From the NCBI GenBank assembly GCA_009760855.2, contig WPIO01000004.1, forward strand, positions 5,873,501-5,937,500: a DNA stretch of 64,000 bases. The letters are read 5' to 3'. Below the pieces are notes generated by a model, which worked only from the letters and a program-made list of their open reading frames with translations, did not search any database and was not told where the DNA came from. The translations under genes and the position numbers were made by a program. Of this stretch, positions 15,346 to 26,737 are shown one piece after another. The DNA comes from Cristatella mucedo (lineage: Eukaryota > Bryozoa > Phylactolaemata > Cristatellidae). Positions within the stretch are counted from its first letter, which is position 1. The number at the start of each line of letters is the position of its first letter.

Positions 15346-15363
15346 GGGCGTGGCTCCGCCCAC
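15346..15363 (-). promoter_or_regulatory. GC boxes upstream of the TATA box
   Basis: GGGCGTGGC and an overlapping inverted CCGCCCAC (a Sp1/KLF-type site in each orientation) lie 12-35 bp upstream of the TATA box. The spacing fits a TATA-plus-GC-box promoter. Confidence 0.5.
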
Positions 15364-15442
15364 TGGGCAGGCGGTAAACAAACAAGATGAATAGCAGAGA
15401 CATTAATCACGGCTTAGCAGTTAGCGACCAGCACGTTATTAG

Positions 15443-15453
15443 CACCTGGCGCC
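15443..15453. promoter_or_regulatory. E-box overlapping a GGCGCC palindrome
   Basis: CACCTG (an E-box bound by bHLH dimers) overlaps GGCGCC, the core of BMP/Smad response elements of vertebrate ID1. The companion GTCT motif is not perfect here. About 260 bp upstream of the Id-like ATG. This is motif-level evidence only. Confidence 0.3.
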
Positions 15454-15823
15454 TACCGTTTCTGCCGCGGCTCTCGCGCTCTCAGCCGATCTAAAACGTG
15501 CGCGCGTGCGCGCGCGGCGCTCGCACTCGACTCGCTCGCTCGTGTCGCCCGGGGCGCTCTCTCTGGCTGCGCGCGCGCGCGGGCGCTGGCGGCAGCTGGG
15601 CCGGCCCCGCCGATCCGGCGGTGCCGCCGGCGGTAGCTACGGCGGAGCCGGCGCGCGGGCGCTCGGACGGCCGACGGCAGCCGCGCGCGCTGCTGCTGCT
15701 GGCTGGCAACGTGCGCGCGCGCGCGCGCCTAGCCGCGCGGCTATAGTGTTTCACTTGATTTGACAAGTGATTAGAACTTTGCCGCCGCATCCCATCTGGC
15801 CCGTCAGCCCGGCGCCAGGATGG

Positions 15824-15835
15824 TGACGTCACGTG
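15824..15835. promoter_or_regulatory. Consensus CRE overlapping a CACGTG E-box
   Basis: TGACGTCA (the full palindromic CREB/ATF site) runs into CACGTG, sharing two bases. It lies about 640 bp upstream of the Id-like start codon in CpG-rich DNA. Vertebrate ID promoters also use CRE/ATF sites, so a role here is plausible but inferred. Confidence 0.55.
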
Positions 15836-16884
15836 CGCTCGCGCGAGGGAGCCAGTGAGCGCCGGAGCAGTCGCCGCCGCCGCCGCGAGCTCGGGGAGCG
15901 AGAGCTAGCGGGTCGCACGCACCGCGCCTCAAGCCGCGGCCGCTCGCTCGGCGGCCGCGGCCGCCGCGATCGGTCTGTTCTGGGCGGCCGTACGGCGTTT
16001 GGAGTAGCGCGGCCGCACCGTGCGAGGCGACGTCTGCATCTTCGCTGGCAGCGCGAGGAAGCGTCGCGGAGTCTCGGCGCGTCCGTCGAGCGATCTCCGC
16101 GACGCTCCGAGTGCGCGGCGAGCTACACCGTCAACGTCCCCGTCGACGCGATGACGAGCTGAAGCGCCGCGTTGGCGACGGGCGGCATGTTTTGCTTCGG
16201 CGGGAGCCGGCGCCGTAACTTCACCGCTGCACCGCGTAAAAATAAACAGCTCACAATGGGACCTCGCGGGTTTCACGTGCGGACAATGTGCGAATGGCTT
16301 TAATGTGATCATTAGTTCAAAGCCCGTGGCTAGCTTATCGGTGCCAGCTTGTCTTCGGCGCACCTGCGTCCGTCCGTCGATCGGCGATCACGTGCTAGCG
16401 GTGCTCGCTCCGCGCCGCTGCCGCCGACCGCGGTGGCCGGCCATCGCGTTCCCGGCTCTCCGCCAGGCCGCGCTCGGCACGGCGTTCCGCCTGAGCGGGC
16501 CGACGGCGGGAGCCGACGGCTAAGCATACCCGCTCCTTTTCCTCGCGCGCCATCGCTCACGAGCTCGCCACATTCGCGGCAGGACGGCAGGACGGTGCGA
16601 GGAGGCAGAGGGCTTGCTTACCTGGGGGGCGGCGAACGTCGCCAGCTAACTACGCGACACATCGTCGGGTGTCGCTTCGACGCGGCGCCGGTCGTAGAGT
16701 TTGCCAGCGACGCGTCAGCGGAGCACCGGCGGACCGTCGGCGGATCGGCGCTGTCGCCACGCGATCGCTACGAGCGCCGCGCGGCGACAGCCAGGCTGTC
16801 CTGCGCCGGCCTAGTCCGGGCCAGAGATCGGCGGGTCAGCGCCCTCTAGAGAACCAGGTCGCGCGCAGACGATCTACTAGCGGA

Positions 16885-16990
16885 ATGGAGCGACTCCTTA
16901 AGGTCAAGCAAGGTCTGCAGATCGCTGCGAGGCTCCGCCGGGTCATTGGAAGCGTTAGGCGCGCAATATGTAGCGGCGTCATGAATCCAG
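16885..16990 (+). CDS. Possible first coding exon, unknown protein
   Basis: An ATG at 16885 opens a basic 35-codon stretch (M-E-R-L-L-K-V-K-Q-G-L-Q-I-A-A-R) that runs into a strong donor, CCAG|GTGAGT, at 16990/16991 (phase 1). It sits at the edge of the CpG island. The donor match is the main evidence. No family is recognised and no following exon was found, so this could be chance. Confidence 0.22.
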
Positions 16991-19064
16991 GTGAGTGCAG
17001 GCCCCGCCCGACGCGTGTTACGATCGAGTCGCGCCGACTTGGTGACGCGTGCACTTTAATAAAAAAAAAATCAATGACGCGTGCATTAAACTAAAAATGT
17101 ATTCCACTGACTCTCCAGGCTCTCCGAGCGGCAACGGAAGAGCGCCGAAGGCCGCTGCCTGAGCTTAAATGGCGCGCCCGTTTCAGCAGCGTAGCAGGCT
17201 CGCTGCGAAAACGGCCGGTCCTACGGGATCCGTTGTAATTAACGGAAGGAAGTGGAAGTCGGCGCTCTCATCAGTAAGCAGCGAGAGAGCTCCGTCCGGC
17301 TGTCGTACGGAGCTCTCTTGTACGACTGAGCTCGACGCTCTGCAAGATTATTCGCCCAAGATTGCAAGCACTGGACGCTCAGCGGACCATTGCGTGCGCG
17401 CGTTCAAAGTATCCTCGACACTGACTGGTAACGAAGAAGCTCGCAGCAGAGCGAGGTGGCGCGACCGAGCGTGACCGAGCGTGTGCTCCACAGTCGCTGC
17501 AGCCGACGGAGCAGCGACGGAGGTCGCCAGCCAGGGCACGTCAGCCCGGAAGTGCGCGATCTCAAGCCCAGAAGCGAAACCGATGGGCTCGTCGGTTGTA
17601 ACCAATGAGTAGGCGGGCCGAGCCTTGCTTAAGGCGCTGCGGATCGCGCTGTTTCGACCTCCCGAGACCGAGATGGAATGTATCACTGTAATTGCTGTTT
17701 TATATTATAGTACAGTGTTAATCACTATGCATTCGTAATACAGTATTATTCCGCGTGTCTGGCAATACGAAGCCCCGACGATTCATAATCAGCAATGTGC
17801 TTCAGTGACACGTGCCGTGGCTAAATCGGTCTGATAATGAGAGGACTTGAGATTATTAGCTGCTCCCGAGTCGTGAGCATTAGGGTTTAGACATATAAAT
17901 GATTTATGGTTTAGACATTATAAAAAAAAGCTCCGTTCACGCGATGGCCAGTCGGCGGTACTGTAGGCTTCGAACTAATGAGCTGTACGCGAAACGGCTG
18001 GCGTTACACACTCGCGCCTCTCTGCACGGTTTCGAAAGACGCCGCGGTACTTAAGCGATACGGAGCCGTTACTAAAAAAAGGTCAAGGGCACTCTTGACT
18101 GCTGCCGCGCTCTGCTACCGTCGGCAAAGCTGCATCAATCGTTGCGGCCAATGCGACTCGCTGTGACTGTTCGCTTCGGGGCTCCGGCTCGATGCTGGTA
18201 TTCGTAAGCGCGTCTGCAAGGATTAGCGCCCAGGTCACGTGCCGGTCCTTGCTTACGCGCTGACGGTAGAAGCAATCTTCAGAGCCAACGTGTACGGCTC
18301 CCGCTTACGGTGACAGAACGGACGCGACAGAACGACCCTACGAATCGAACGAATTCCGACAGCGTCCCGAAAGCGTTGCAAGCGTTCGTTCATCGAGCGC
18401 TCCTTCCAGCGACGACAGCGAGGCAGCTGGATTCTGCTTTACAATGGTAATAATACCTTTGTTAATAGAGGTAATAACGATAATACAAAGATCGATGGAG
18501 TTCTGCTGCTATCGCTACTGCAGATCGAGTACGTGGGTTTTTAGGTGCACCCACTACCTTGCCCCCCCCCCGCGCCGTAGGCGTTACGTATCGGAGAGCC
18601 GAGTGGAAGTCGTGCGCTTCCGAGCGTCAAGGTCGCTTCAAGGTCAGTCCTAGATGTCGTGGCAGACGCCGAGTGGCGGGTTCAGCGAGCGGCTACAGTT
18701 CGCTTCGGGCCCGGTGCGCGCGACCGTCCGACTACCCGATAGCCGACGGCCGAGCGACCTGCCCTGTAAATTCGGATCTTGCGATAGCCCTCCTATTCTT
18801 CATCAAACAAATGCGCTAGCATTACCTTAGACGACCCAGAACAACGGTTAGGCTCGCTTCCTGACGCCGCTGAGCATGGTCGTCATAGAAAAAAAAGATC
18901 ACTCAAGTGCGAAACCGTATATCATTACTATTGGCTGCAGCGTCCGAAGCGTCCGAAGCTTCGGACGCTGCAGCTCGAAGTGCTGAACGCGAAACCTCGG
19001 GGTGCGTAGTAGATGGCTGATAGTTAAAATAGAAAAGCAGTGCGCCAGGTATCTCTGCCTTTCT
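16991..19064. other. Unassigned
   Basis: Mixed composition, no gene or repeat family recognised apart from an A10 run at 17060-17069, a C9 run near 18565 and the inverted repeat at 18934-18974. Confidence 0.4.
18934..18974. repeat. Perfect 15-bp inverted repeat, 11-bp spacer
   Basis: Arms GCTGCAGCGTCCGAA and its complement flank GCGTCCGAAGC. The spacer itself repeats the GCGTCCGAAGC part of the left arm, so the structure looks like a duplication followed by an inversion. Confidence 0.88.
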
Positions 19065-19478
<414 letters not shown>

Positions 19479-20733
19479 GCGTCCCTCCTCTCGCCCATCA
19501 TCTGAGTCTGCACTGGAGCCATTGATCAATCGCGCTCCTCACTGCAGCTGCTGCCCCTCACACGCCGGTCGCCAGCAGCCACGATCGTTCCGATCGGATG
19601 CCAGATGGCGCCAGTGCAAGCTGTTGCGTCCTCGTTCAGCCTGTCGCCTTAATTGAAACGGCAAAACGAGACGGGCGCGCCATTCAGCCGCCTGTGCAGC
19701 AATGCCTGCCGCCATCCCCACTTCGGTCAGCCGACGGGTGGCGACTCGCGGGGAGAGAGCCGCGGGCGGCGAGCGCCGAGCTGGAGCGCCGAGCGAGCGC
19801 AGCTCAGGAGACCTACTCCGACGGGATCGTCCTTGAAAGCCCGCGCCAGCCGCACCATTACGTGCCGCTCGATTTAAGCCGGCAAATTTTCAAAAACCCT
19901 TGCCCGTCGCTATCTATACGGACGGTGGCGGGGCCATGGCGACGGCGACCTGGGCCGCACTCGCCCTGGGTCCCTATTCCTACGCCCACCGACTGTCACC
20001 GAGGAAAAAATTGTGGGCTAACCTCACTCGATGAGGCAGCCGCCGCTGAGTTTGTCTTGAATACGCTTTGCTCTTAGCTCTGCGTTTTACTGTTTCTTTT
20101 ATTGCGGGTCCTTGCCCCGCCTATATATCTATGATTATCTTGCGGATCTTGTCCCCCTTCATAGATATTTTTTGCAGGCCTCGCACCCACCCCCTAGATA
20201 AAAATCCTGGCTCTACCATACTGTTTCCGGACGTTTCTCTCTGTCGCCGCATGGACGACTGCAGCGGACGACGGGAACTGGATAACTGCCTAGATGACTG
20301 GGATCGCAATTCGAATACACTCTAGCAGTCAACTTTTCATTGCATTTAAAAGAAAACGCTAAAAACTTCGGCAGCTGTTCCGCGGAGCGTTTTCTCGGTC
20401 CACGCGAGTCGTCGTCCTTTGTGCACCTACCTACACACGCTCGCAGTGCGCACGCGCCCTCGACAGCCAATCGACAATCTTCCTGTGCAGCGTACGCGGC
20501 GGACTTCCTTCCGGCCCAGAAAAAGGAGATTCCGTTCTCCTCGGCCTCTGTATGCAAATTTCTTCTTACAATCACTTGTCGCGCTAGATCGGCTCCGGTG
20601 GTGAGCGCGAGCAGGAATGCCATGCGTAGCGCACGCTCGATGGCCGCGGATGGCGGATGGCCCGCGCTTTCCGGACGCTAGCTCACAGATGCGGACACTC
20701 GCTGGCTCGCGGCGCTGCGGTTCTACGCCGCCT
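19479..20733. other. Unassigned, with a G-rich-element end at about 20175-20225
   Basis: No gene recognised. Near 20175-20225 the sequence matches, on the minus strand, the GG(C/T)(G/A)GAGCCAGGATTTT start of the element at 44177 and 31375, followed by a G-rich stretch. Confidence 0.4.
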
Positions 20734-20820
20734 AGGTCTTAGCCTAGAGGGCAAGGAGCCCGCTCTTCACGACCCCGGCGGTGAGCTCGAGTCCAGCAAG
20801 CGGTCGATCCTTTACTGACC
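20734..20820 (+). mobile_element. SINE-2 copy 2 (tRNA-like)
   Basis: Same block order as 3751 and 43029: TAGGTCTTAGCC, GGGCAAGG, CTCTTCACGACCC, GAGCTCGAGTCC (B-box-like) and CGATCCTTTA. The best matched part is shared with 43029, including CTCGAG/TTCGAG and the CGATCCTTTA end. Confidence 0.6.
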
Positions 20821-21081
20821 GTGGCAAAAGTAGTCCGCAAGCCCTTCCGATGTAGCTGCAGTCCGCTAGCCCTTTCGACCGTCGCGTGCAGCGAACGACA
20901 GCTCGACGGCAGACGGATCGCGTCTGTCGCGCTGCGGCGACGGGCTTCCTTTGAGGCTCCGTCGGATTGCGAACGAACGCGACCGGCGCCGCCGCCGCAC
21001 AGCAGCCATCGTCAGGGCTGGGCCACCCGAGCGTATGCCAATCGCACCCCGAGCGTATGCCAATCGCCAGAAGCGCGCCGC

Positions 21082-21200
21082 CGTTCGCAAAGCGCCTAGA
21101 AATAGATCAGATTCTCCGAGAGAGAGCTAAGGAACAAACGCATGATGATGATGCTGATTATTATTAGCATTATTATTATTATCACTATTATTATTAAGTG
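21082..21200 (+). mobile_element. LINE-A/SINE-1 3' tail copy, plus strand
   Basis: AAAGCGCCTAGAAATAGATC, a mutated second arm, and a long (ATG)/(ATT)n tail. Only the 3' end survives, as expected of a severely 5'-truncated insertion. Confidence 0.75.
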
Positions 21201-23994
21201 GTGAGAATCTACGGCGCCGATGCATAACGATGCACCAGGGCGGGCAGGATTTCCGAACCGCACTGCCGCGTGCAGCTGGAGAGCGGCGCACAGCTGCGCC
21301 GGAAATGCACCGGAACGCGCGAGAATCGCGACGACTCGCGCGCGAGCCGGCGAGATGCCGTCGCGAGTGCAGCTTAGGCGGCGCGAGAGCGCAGTGCCAG
21401 CTCAATGTTCACCCTCCGGCGCCGCCGCCGCCACCGCCGCAAGCGACCCGCGGCGGCGGCGGCGGCGGCGGCGCTAGAGAGAGCTTGCGACGACGCAAGC
21501 CGGCCCGCCGGCGCCGCCGCCGGCAGCTAGGCGACCGCTTTCGCCGCCGCTAGCACGCGCCCGCACGACGGCGCGACCGCGGGCCGAGAGGGCGCGCGGT
21601 CGACGGAGCAGAAACGCCAGAGCTGAAACGCCGCCGCCGCCGGTCTGCGGCGGCGTCCAGTCAACTCCGCTAATGGCCGCGCGGTTGTAAGCTGAATGGT
21701 GGTGGCGGTGGGGGGGGGGGCGGAGATGCCGCAGCCACCTCCGGGCGCCAGTCCGTCTAGCTCGCACCTGCGTTCCAGCGCAATCACGTGGCAGACCATA
21801 ACGCACCGGCGCGTCAGCCTCTGCTCCTGTTCATTTCGGTCATTCAAGTGGTGGCTAGTTAACGAGCCACGCTATCCGCCCCTGACCGGCCTGTCGCGCC
21901 AGGCCGTCTACGGCGCACCTGCGGACCCGGCCCCTAAGCCGTCCCGTTGGCCGGCGCCGCCGCCGCCGCCGCCGCCCTTCATCCGCGGTGGCATGCGGGT
22001 ATTTTCGATGCGGCAGCTCGTCAGCGCTCGGGAGCGCTCCCGGGGAGGGCGGGCAGCGGCATTCGGAAGCCGTTCGCGGGCCTGCTGCCGCCCCAGTTCG
22101 GCGGCGACGGCCGATTGGCCGAGAGCAGTAGCGCGGCAGCGTCGAGCCGGCACGCGCGCGGCGCTGTCTCCGCCGTCCGCGGCGCTTGGCGACGCCGCCG
22201 GCTTCGCCTGATCGCGCCATTGGAAGGGCGTGGGGCCTCCAGGGACGCCGGGAGGCGCCCTCGCGCCGTCATCCTTTAGGCAGCCGATCCAAAGGACGCG
22301 TCGAGCGGCTCTGCAAACCCTAGGCGTCCGCGCGCGCCGGTCGACGGCTACGGCGGTCGACGGAGGCGCCTCTTCGCGGCGGCCTATTTCCAGGCCGCTG
22401 CGTTCTTGCGCCGACCGTCGGACCGAACCGCGGCGAACGACGACGCCGATTCACCGCCGCGGCCGCCAGGGGAGGACGCCCCGCCGTCGGCTGCTCTGCG
22501 TCGAACTACGGCGGCCGCGCTAGGCGAAGCCCCGGCGCCGCCGCCGCCGCCGCCGCCGCTGCTCGATGATCGTAGCGAGCGCGACTCCCAAAAGGTAGCG
22601 CTCCGCACCGCCGGAGCGGCCAGGGGACCGCGAGCGACCGCCAGCGGCGCGGGCTAGCGGCCAAACACAACAGCTCCGTGTGGAGTCGCGACCACCTGCT
22701 GCGCTGTACGATGGAGCGACGGTCGCGGCGGCAGCGGCGGTCGCCGCCGTAGTCGGCGCCGGAGCGCTTGCGTGCCACAGTGCGCCTGACCGCCTGCTCA
22801 TTCTCGTTCGGCGGCGGCGTTCCTGCGAAGCTATCTGTCTCGCAGCGCGTGCGGAACGTTGCGCCGACTCGGCCGTCTTTTGTTCGCTTTCTGCAGCCGA
22901 GCCGACGCGTTCACAAAGGGGTCGCTCAATTTTTTTTTGGCAGCGACAACAAACGCGGCGGCGGTGGCGGCGGCGTCGTCGACGGACCGAGAAACATGGC
23001 CGCACGCCACGGTTCGCCGGCGGCTTGGCGCCAGCCGGTCGCTCGGCCGAGAGCGGGCCGGATGCCGGTCACCGCAACGGCCGCCGCCGCCGTCGCCCTG
23101 CGACTCGGCGGGGGGGGGGTGGTGGTGAGTAAGAGGCAGCAGCCGTCGTTGCCCTCCGTGTCATTGTTGCCCAACTCGGAGGGGGGAGAGGCAGCAACCA
23201 CGGCCGTGGCCTACTGCTGAATTGACGACGATGAAGGCTCACCTAATAGAGGCTAACGGAGCCCGCGGCAGCTTTTCAAAATTACAGATTCACACGCAAC
23301 ACTCGGTGTAACGACGTCTCTGATAATGGATGCGTGCGGTCGCTTGCGGTATTGGCACGAAGGGCTTCAAGAAGCGAGTCGAGAGGAAAGGCGGCTTAGT
23401 TGGGCTCGCTGTAGCAGCGGCGCGCGACGCGTCGCTGCATCTTCGCCGCGAGCTCGTCGCACGTCCTGGCGTCTCGCTGCTGGGTCGCTCTCGGCGTGCG
23501 CCGCACGAAGCGCTAGCGCTGCTGCGCGCCGCCGAGGCGGCGGCAGCAGCAGCCGAAGGCGGAGGCTGCAGCGGCAGCTGCACGGGTGACCCCATACGCG
23601 ACCGCGGTCGGTCGGATTCGACTCATTCGAATCTCGGGTTCCGCCTTATCGTCACGACCGAGGCGGCGGAGTCGGATGGCGCGCGCACGCGGCGCACACG
23701 CCCTGCTTTCTCACGCCGCTTGAGCCCCGCGCAGACGCTCCGCGCGCCGCAGACGGCGCGCCCGACGCGCCTCCGATTCGCGGCGCGGACCGCTCGCGCG
23801 CGCCTCCGGCGGCTGGCGCGAGCGGCGGCAGAGCGGGCAGCGGTGGCTGGCGCGGCGCCGGTCCTTCTGAGGCGCTTTTCCTGCGCGAGGCAGCCGTCGA
23901 GCCCCGAAGAGAGTCGCAATGCGCCGCCGCCGCCGCTCCGCCGCGAGCTCAGTGACCTCGTCGCAGCGCCGCACTCCGCAAGCGCGCGTGACGG

Positions 23995-24038
23995 GTTCGC
24001 TTTTCTCGCGCGCGCGCGCCCGCGCGAGAAAAGCGAAC
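23995..24038. repeat. Perfect 18-bp inverted repeat, 8-bp spacer
   Basis: Left arm GTTCGCTTTTCTCGCGCG (23995-24012), right arm its exact complement (24021-24038). Each arm carries a TTTTCTCGCG word near an E2F-like consensus. It would form a stable stem-loop in RNA or a cruciform in DNA. Confidence 0.88.
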
Positions 24039-24110
24039 GAGCGTGCGAGTCGTGGACGCGTCGCGACCGCGAAGCGTCGGCGTTGTCACCAGGCGACTGG
24101 TCGGACCTAT

Positions 24111-24111
<1 letters not shown>

Positions 24112-24193
<82 letters not shown>
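24112..24193 (+). repeat. Pure (CAG)27 tract
   Basis: 27 uninterrupted CAG units. Depending on frame it would give poly-Gln, poly-Ser or poly-Ala. No flanking frame has a recognisable protein, so coding use is unproven. The purity suggests instability or recent expansion. Confidence 0.97.
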
Positions 24194-25734
24194 TCGAAGA
24201 AGCGGCGGCTCGATGAAGGGACATAGCGGCGCGGCAGACATGGCGGCGGCAGCGGCGGCGGCTCGAGGAAGGGCTCACTCGGCGGCGCACGCTCGCCGCG
24301 CGTGCGCGGTACGGTCCGACGGAATGGCGACGAGTCGACGAGGCCTCTGACGGCGCGGGCCGCTCGACGCAATCGTCCGCCCGCATCGCCACTCGACGAC
24401 ACGACACGACCGGACCGGCTGGCGACGAAGCCGCCACTTGGCTCGGGTCGCCGAATGACAATGCGACGGTGCTCGGCGGGCAGCGAACGCGACGAGAGAG
24501 AGGGGTCAGACCTTGACCTTGCCGGCGGTGGGGGAACCGCACGAAGGTGAGTGTGCCTTCCGACGTGCTCCTTTCGGTCGGTTCCACTGGGGGCCGCGGC
24601 GGCTCGCCAGCGGCTCTTCCTTCACTCGCGCCGCCGCCTCTCGTTTCTTCGCCGCCGCCGCCGCCGCCGCCACGAAGTGAGCGCGCGCCTCACATGCCGC
24701 ACGCGCTTAGGCGCCAGCGGCGGCCGCCGCTTTTCGCTCGCGTTCGCCGACATCCGGGTGAAACGAGAGCAGCCAGCGCGCGAGCGCGCGCTCTCAGCGG
24801 GTGGAAACGCCGCTCTCGTCCCAGGCGGCGGCGCCGAATGCGGCGCACGATCGCGCGACGCCGGTAGACGCGCGAGAGTACGCGATCCGAAAGGCCGCCA
24901 CTAGTGCGCTAGCGGAGGAGGAAGAGGAGAGCCGCCGCCGGGTCGAAGCGACGGCGGCGGGCGGATTCGCAACTAATGAGCCACTTTGTTTCGGCAGACT
25001 GATAGTCTGCGTGCGAATAAATAAAAGAGTAATCTGCGACGAGTGAGACGAGAGGGAGCGGCAACTGGAAAAACAGTTGCCGCTACATTCGCCCTCCGCC
25101 GGCTCGCCGCCGGAGCGACGCGCACCTCGCACAGACGGGCTGCGGAGAGGCCGCAGCTGGCGCTCTCGCCGCCGCCGCCGCACCTGCCGCCACCGGACGT
25201 TGGGCCACCTGCGCCAGTCGCCACAGGGGATCGGAGACCGCGGGGCGGCGGGTCGGGGGCGGCTCTACGCTGCGGCGCCTTGGAAATGGAGGCTCAGCGC
25301 CGGTCGAGCCCAGAGCGCCGCTGCCGCCGCCGCCGCGGGCGTTGCGTATCGACGATGAGCTTCGAAAGCAAAAGCCGCACGCTGGCCGCTCGCCGACGAG
25401 GGCGAGAGCGCGCGAACGCGTCGTCTGCGGCGCCTGCCGCGAGCGATGGCTGACTGGAGGACGCCTCATTTCGAAGAGTTCCCGGTCGCATAATTGAGCT
25501 GCTAAAAGCGCGATTGACGAAAGACCCGGTGCTTGAGGGCATCCGCGGTGCGAACGACACACTTTCGCGGTATCGTAAAAGGGAAGTGTTCTTTTAAGTA
25601 AACGCGGGCTCGCCGGAAGCGCTAGCGAGACGGAGAGCTTCCGGCAAGCCTCAGTTTCACCGATGCGGCCTCAGCGCGCGTTCGCAGCCACTTTCCTAGC
25701 CAGGACGATGGCCCCTCTCTCGCGCGCGGTGGGG

Positions 25735-25781
25735 GGAGGAGGAGGAGGAGGAGGAGGAGGAGGAGGAGGAGGAGGAGGGGG
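25735..25781 (+). repeat. (GGA)n microsatellite with G-run
   Basis: About 14 GGA units bounded by G-runs, just upstream of a LINE-A copy. Confidence 0.95.
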
Positions 25782-25829
25782 CTCCATCTATACTAAGGCA
25801 TTGCATCTTACGGCCCTTCGTTCGCCGGG

Positions 25830-26737
25830 GATCAATAAAACTTCTTGTCTTACCTTTGGCTGGCTGGACCTGTCAGTCCCTCAGCTCGAAATCTGGGCGT
25901 CATATTCTAAAGCGAACTCTCGTTAGACGACCATATCAGCTCCACAGTCAAATCCGCCTATTTTCAGATTCATAACATTGCTGAAATTCGGGCTTGTTTA
26001 GATAAAGATACCACGTCCAAGTTGGTCCATGCATTCGTGACATCCCATCTCGACTTCTGCAACTCACTGCTTACTGGCCTACCGGCATGTGCGATCAGGC
26101 GATTGCAGCTCGTGCAAAACTCTGCAGCTAAGCTTGTCTGTCGTGAGCGTCGCAGTTGCCACATTACTCCACTTCTCGCCGACCTGCACTGGCTACCAGT
26201 CAAGCAACGGATTGACTTCAAGGTTTTGTCGCTCACTTTTAGGTTCCTTCATTCTATGGCTCCAGCCTATCTTTCAGATATACTCCCCCATCAGGCCAAG
26301 CATCGTACCACCCGCTTTTCGGAATCCAACAGTCTACAAATACCCCGTACAAACCTCAAATCCTTTGAGACCGTGCATTTAGTTCATATGCTCCCAAAGC
26401 CTGGAACTCCCTCCCGACCTGCGTCAGAACATCCCCTGACCTGACCACATTTAAAAGGAACTTAAAAGCACACCTATTTAGAACAGCATTTAGTGGGTCC
26501 TTGTGATTCGTCCTTCACGTGCTTATGCGTGCTGACACTGCATGCTGCCACTAACCACATTTACATGCTGACCGTGTACATGTCACCCCTAACCATATTA
26601 TTCATCTCGTTTGTTTTTCAAGCATGATTTTACTTACCATTCAATTGCATTTCACTTTCCAGCACATGTAAAGCGCCTAGAAAGAGATTAAGTTCTCCGA
26701 GGGCGCTTTATCAAGTGCATTATTATTATTTATATAA
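25830..26737 (+). mobile_element. LINE-A copy (L2/CR1-type), 3' part
   Basis: Begins in the post-catalytic RT region and runs through N-L-G-V, R-L-D-F-C-N-S-L-type (here H-L-D-F-C-N-S-L), R-R-L-Q-L-V-Q-N-S-A-A and L-H-W-L-P-V-K-Q-R-I-D-F-K, the standard blocks of L2/CR1 ORF2. The 3' UTR ends in the AAAGCGCC...GGGCGCTTT hairpin and an (ATT)n tail. A one-base deletion near 26369 (CCTTTGAGACC for CCTTTGGAGACC) shifts the frame before the W-N-S-L-P block. Plus strand, 5'-truncated near 25830. Confidence 0.92.

Larger units (their letters stand above)
15183..16884. other. Id 5' UTR, promoter and CpG-rich upstream region
   Basis: Bases 15183-15300 should be the 5' UTR. Beyond the promoter, the sequence to about 16850 is CpG-dense, with alternating CG/CA runs near 15578 and 15712-15728. 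Open frames on both strands show no domains. A divergent gene could start here but I see no proof. Confidence 0.4.
21201..25734. other. Large CpG-dense region, no identified gene
   Basis: About 4.3 kb of the most GC- and CpG-rich DNA in the window, full of (GCC)n/(GGC)n runs. Long frames in all six phases carry no recognisable domain. Good splice donors follow open frames at 23125/23126 (GTG|GTGAGTAAG) and 24546/24547 (GAAG|GTGAGTG), so 5' exons of unknown genes are possible. I cannot choose a frame. Contains the (CAG)27 tract and the 18-bp inverted repeat listed separately. Confidence 0.45.

Noticed and set aside
23330-24226. 298-codon frame ending in poly-Ser across the CAG tract
   Set aside because: It overlaps equally long frames on both strands, and the rest of the frame resembles translated GC-rich non-coding DNA. 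A polyglutamine-type gene cannot be supported.
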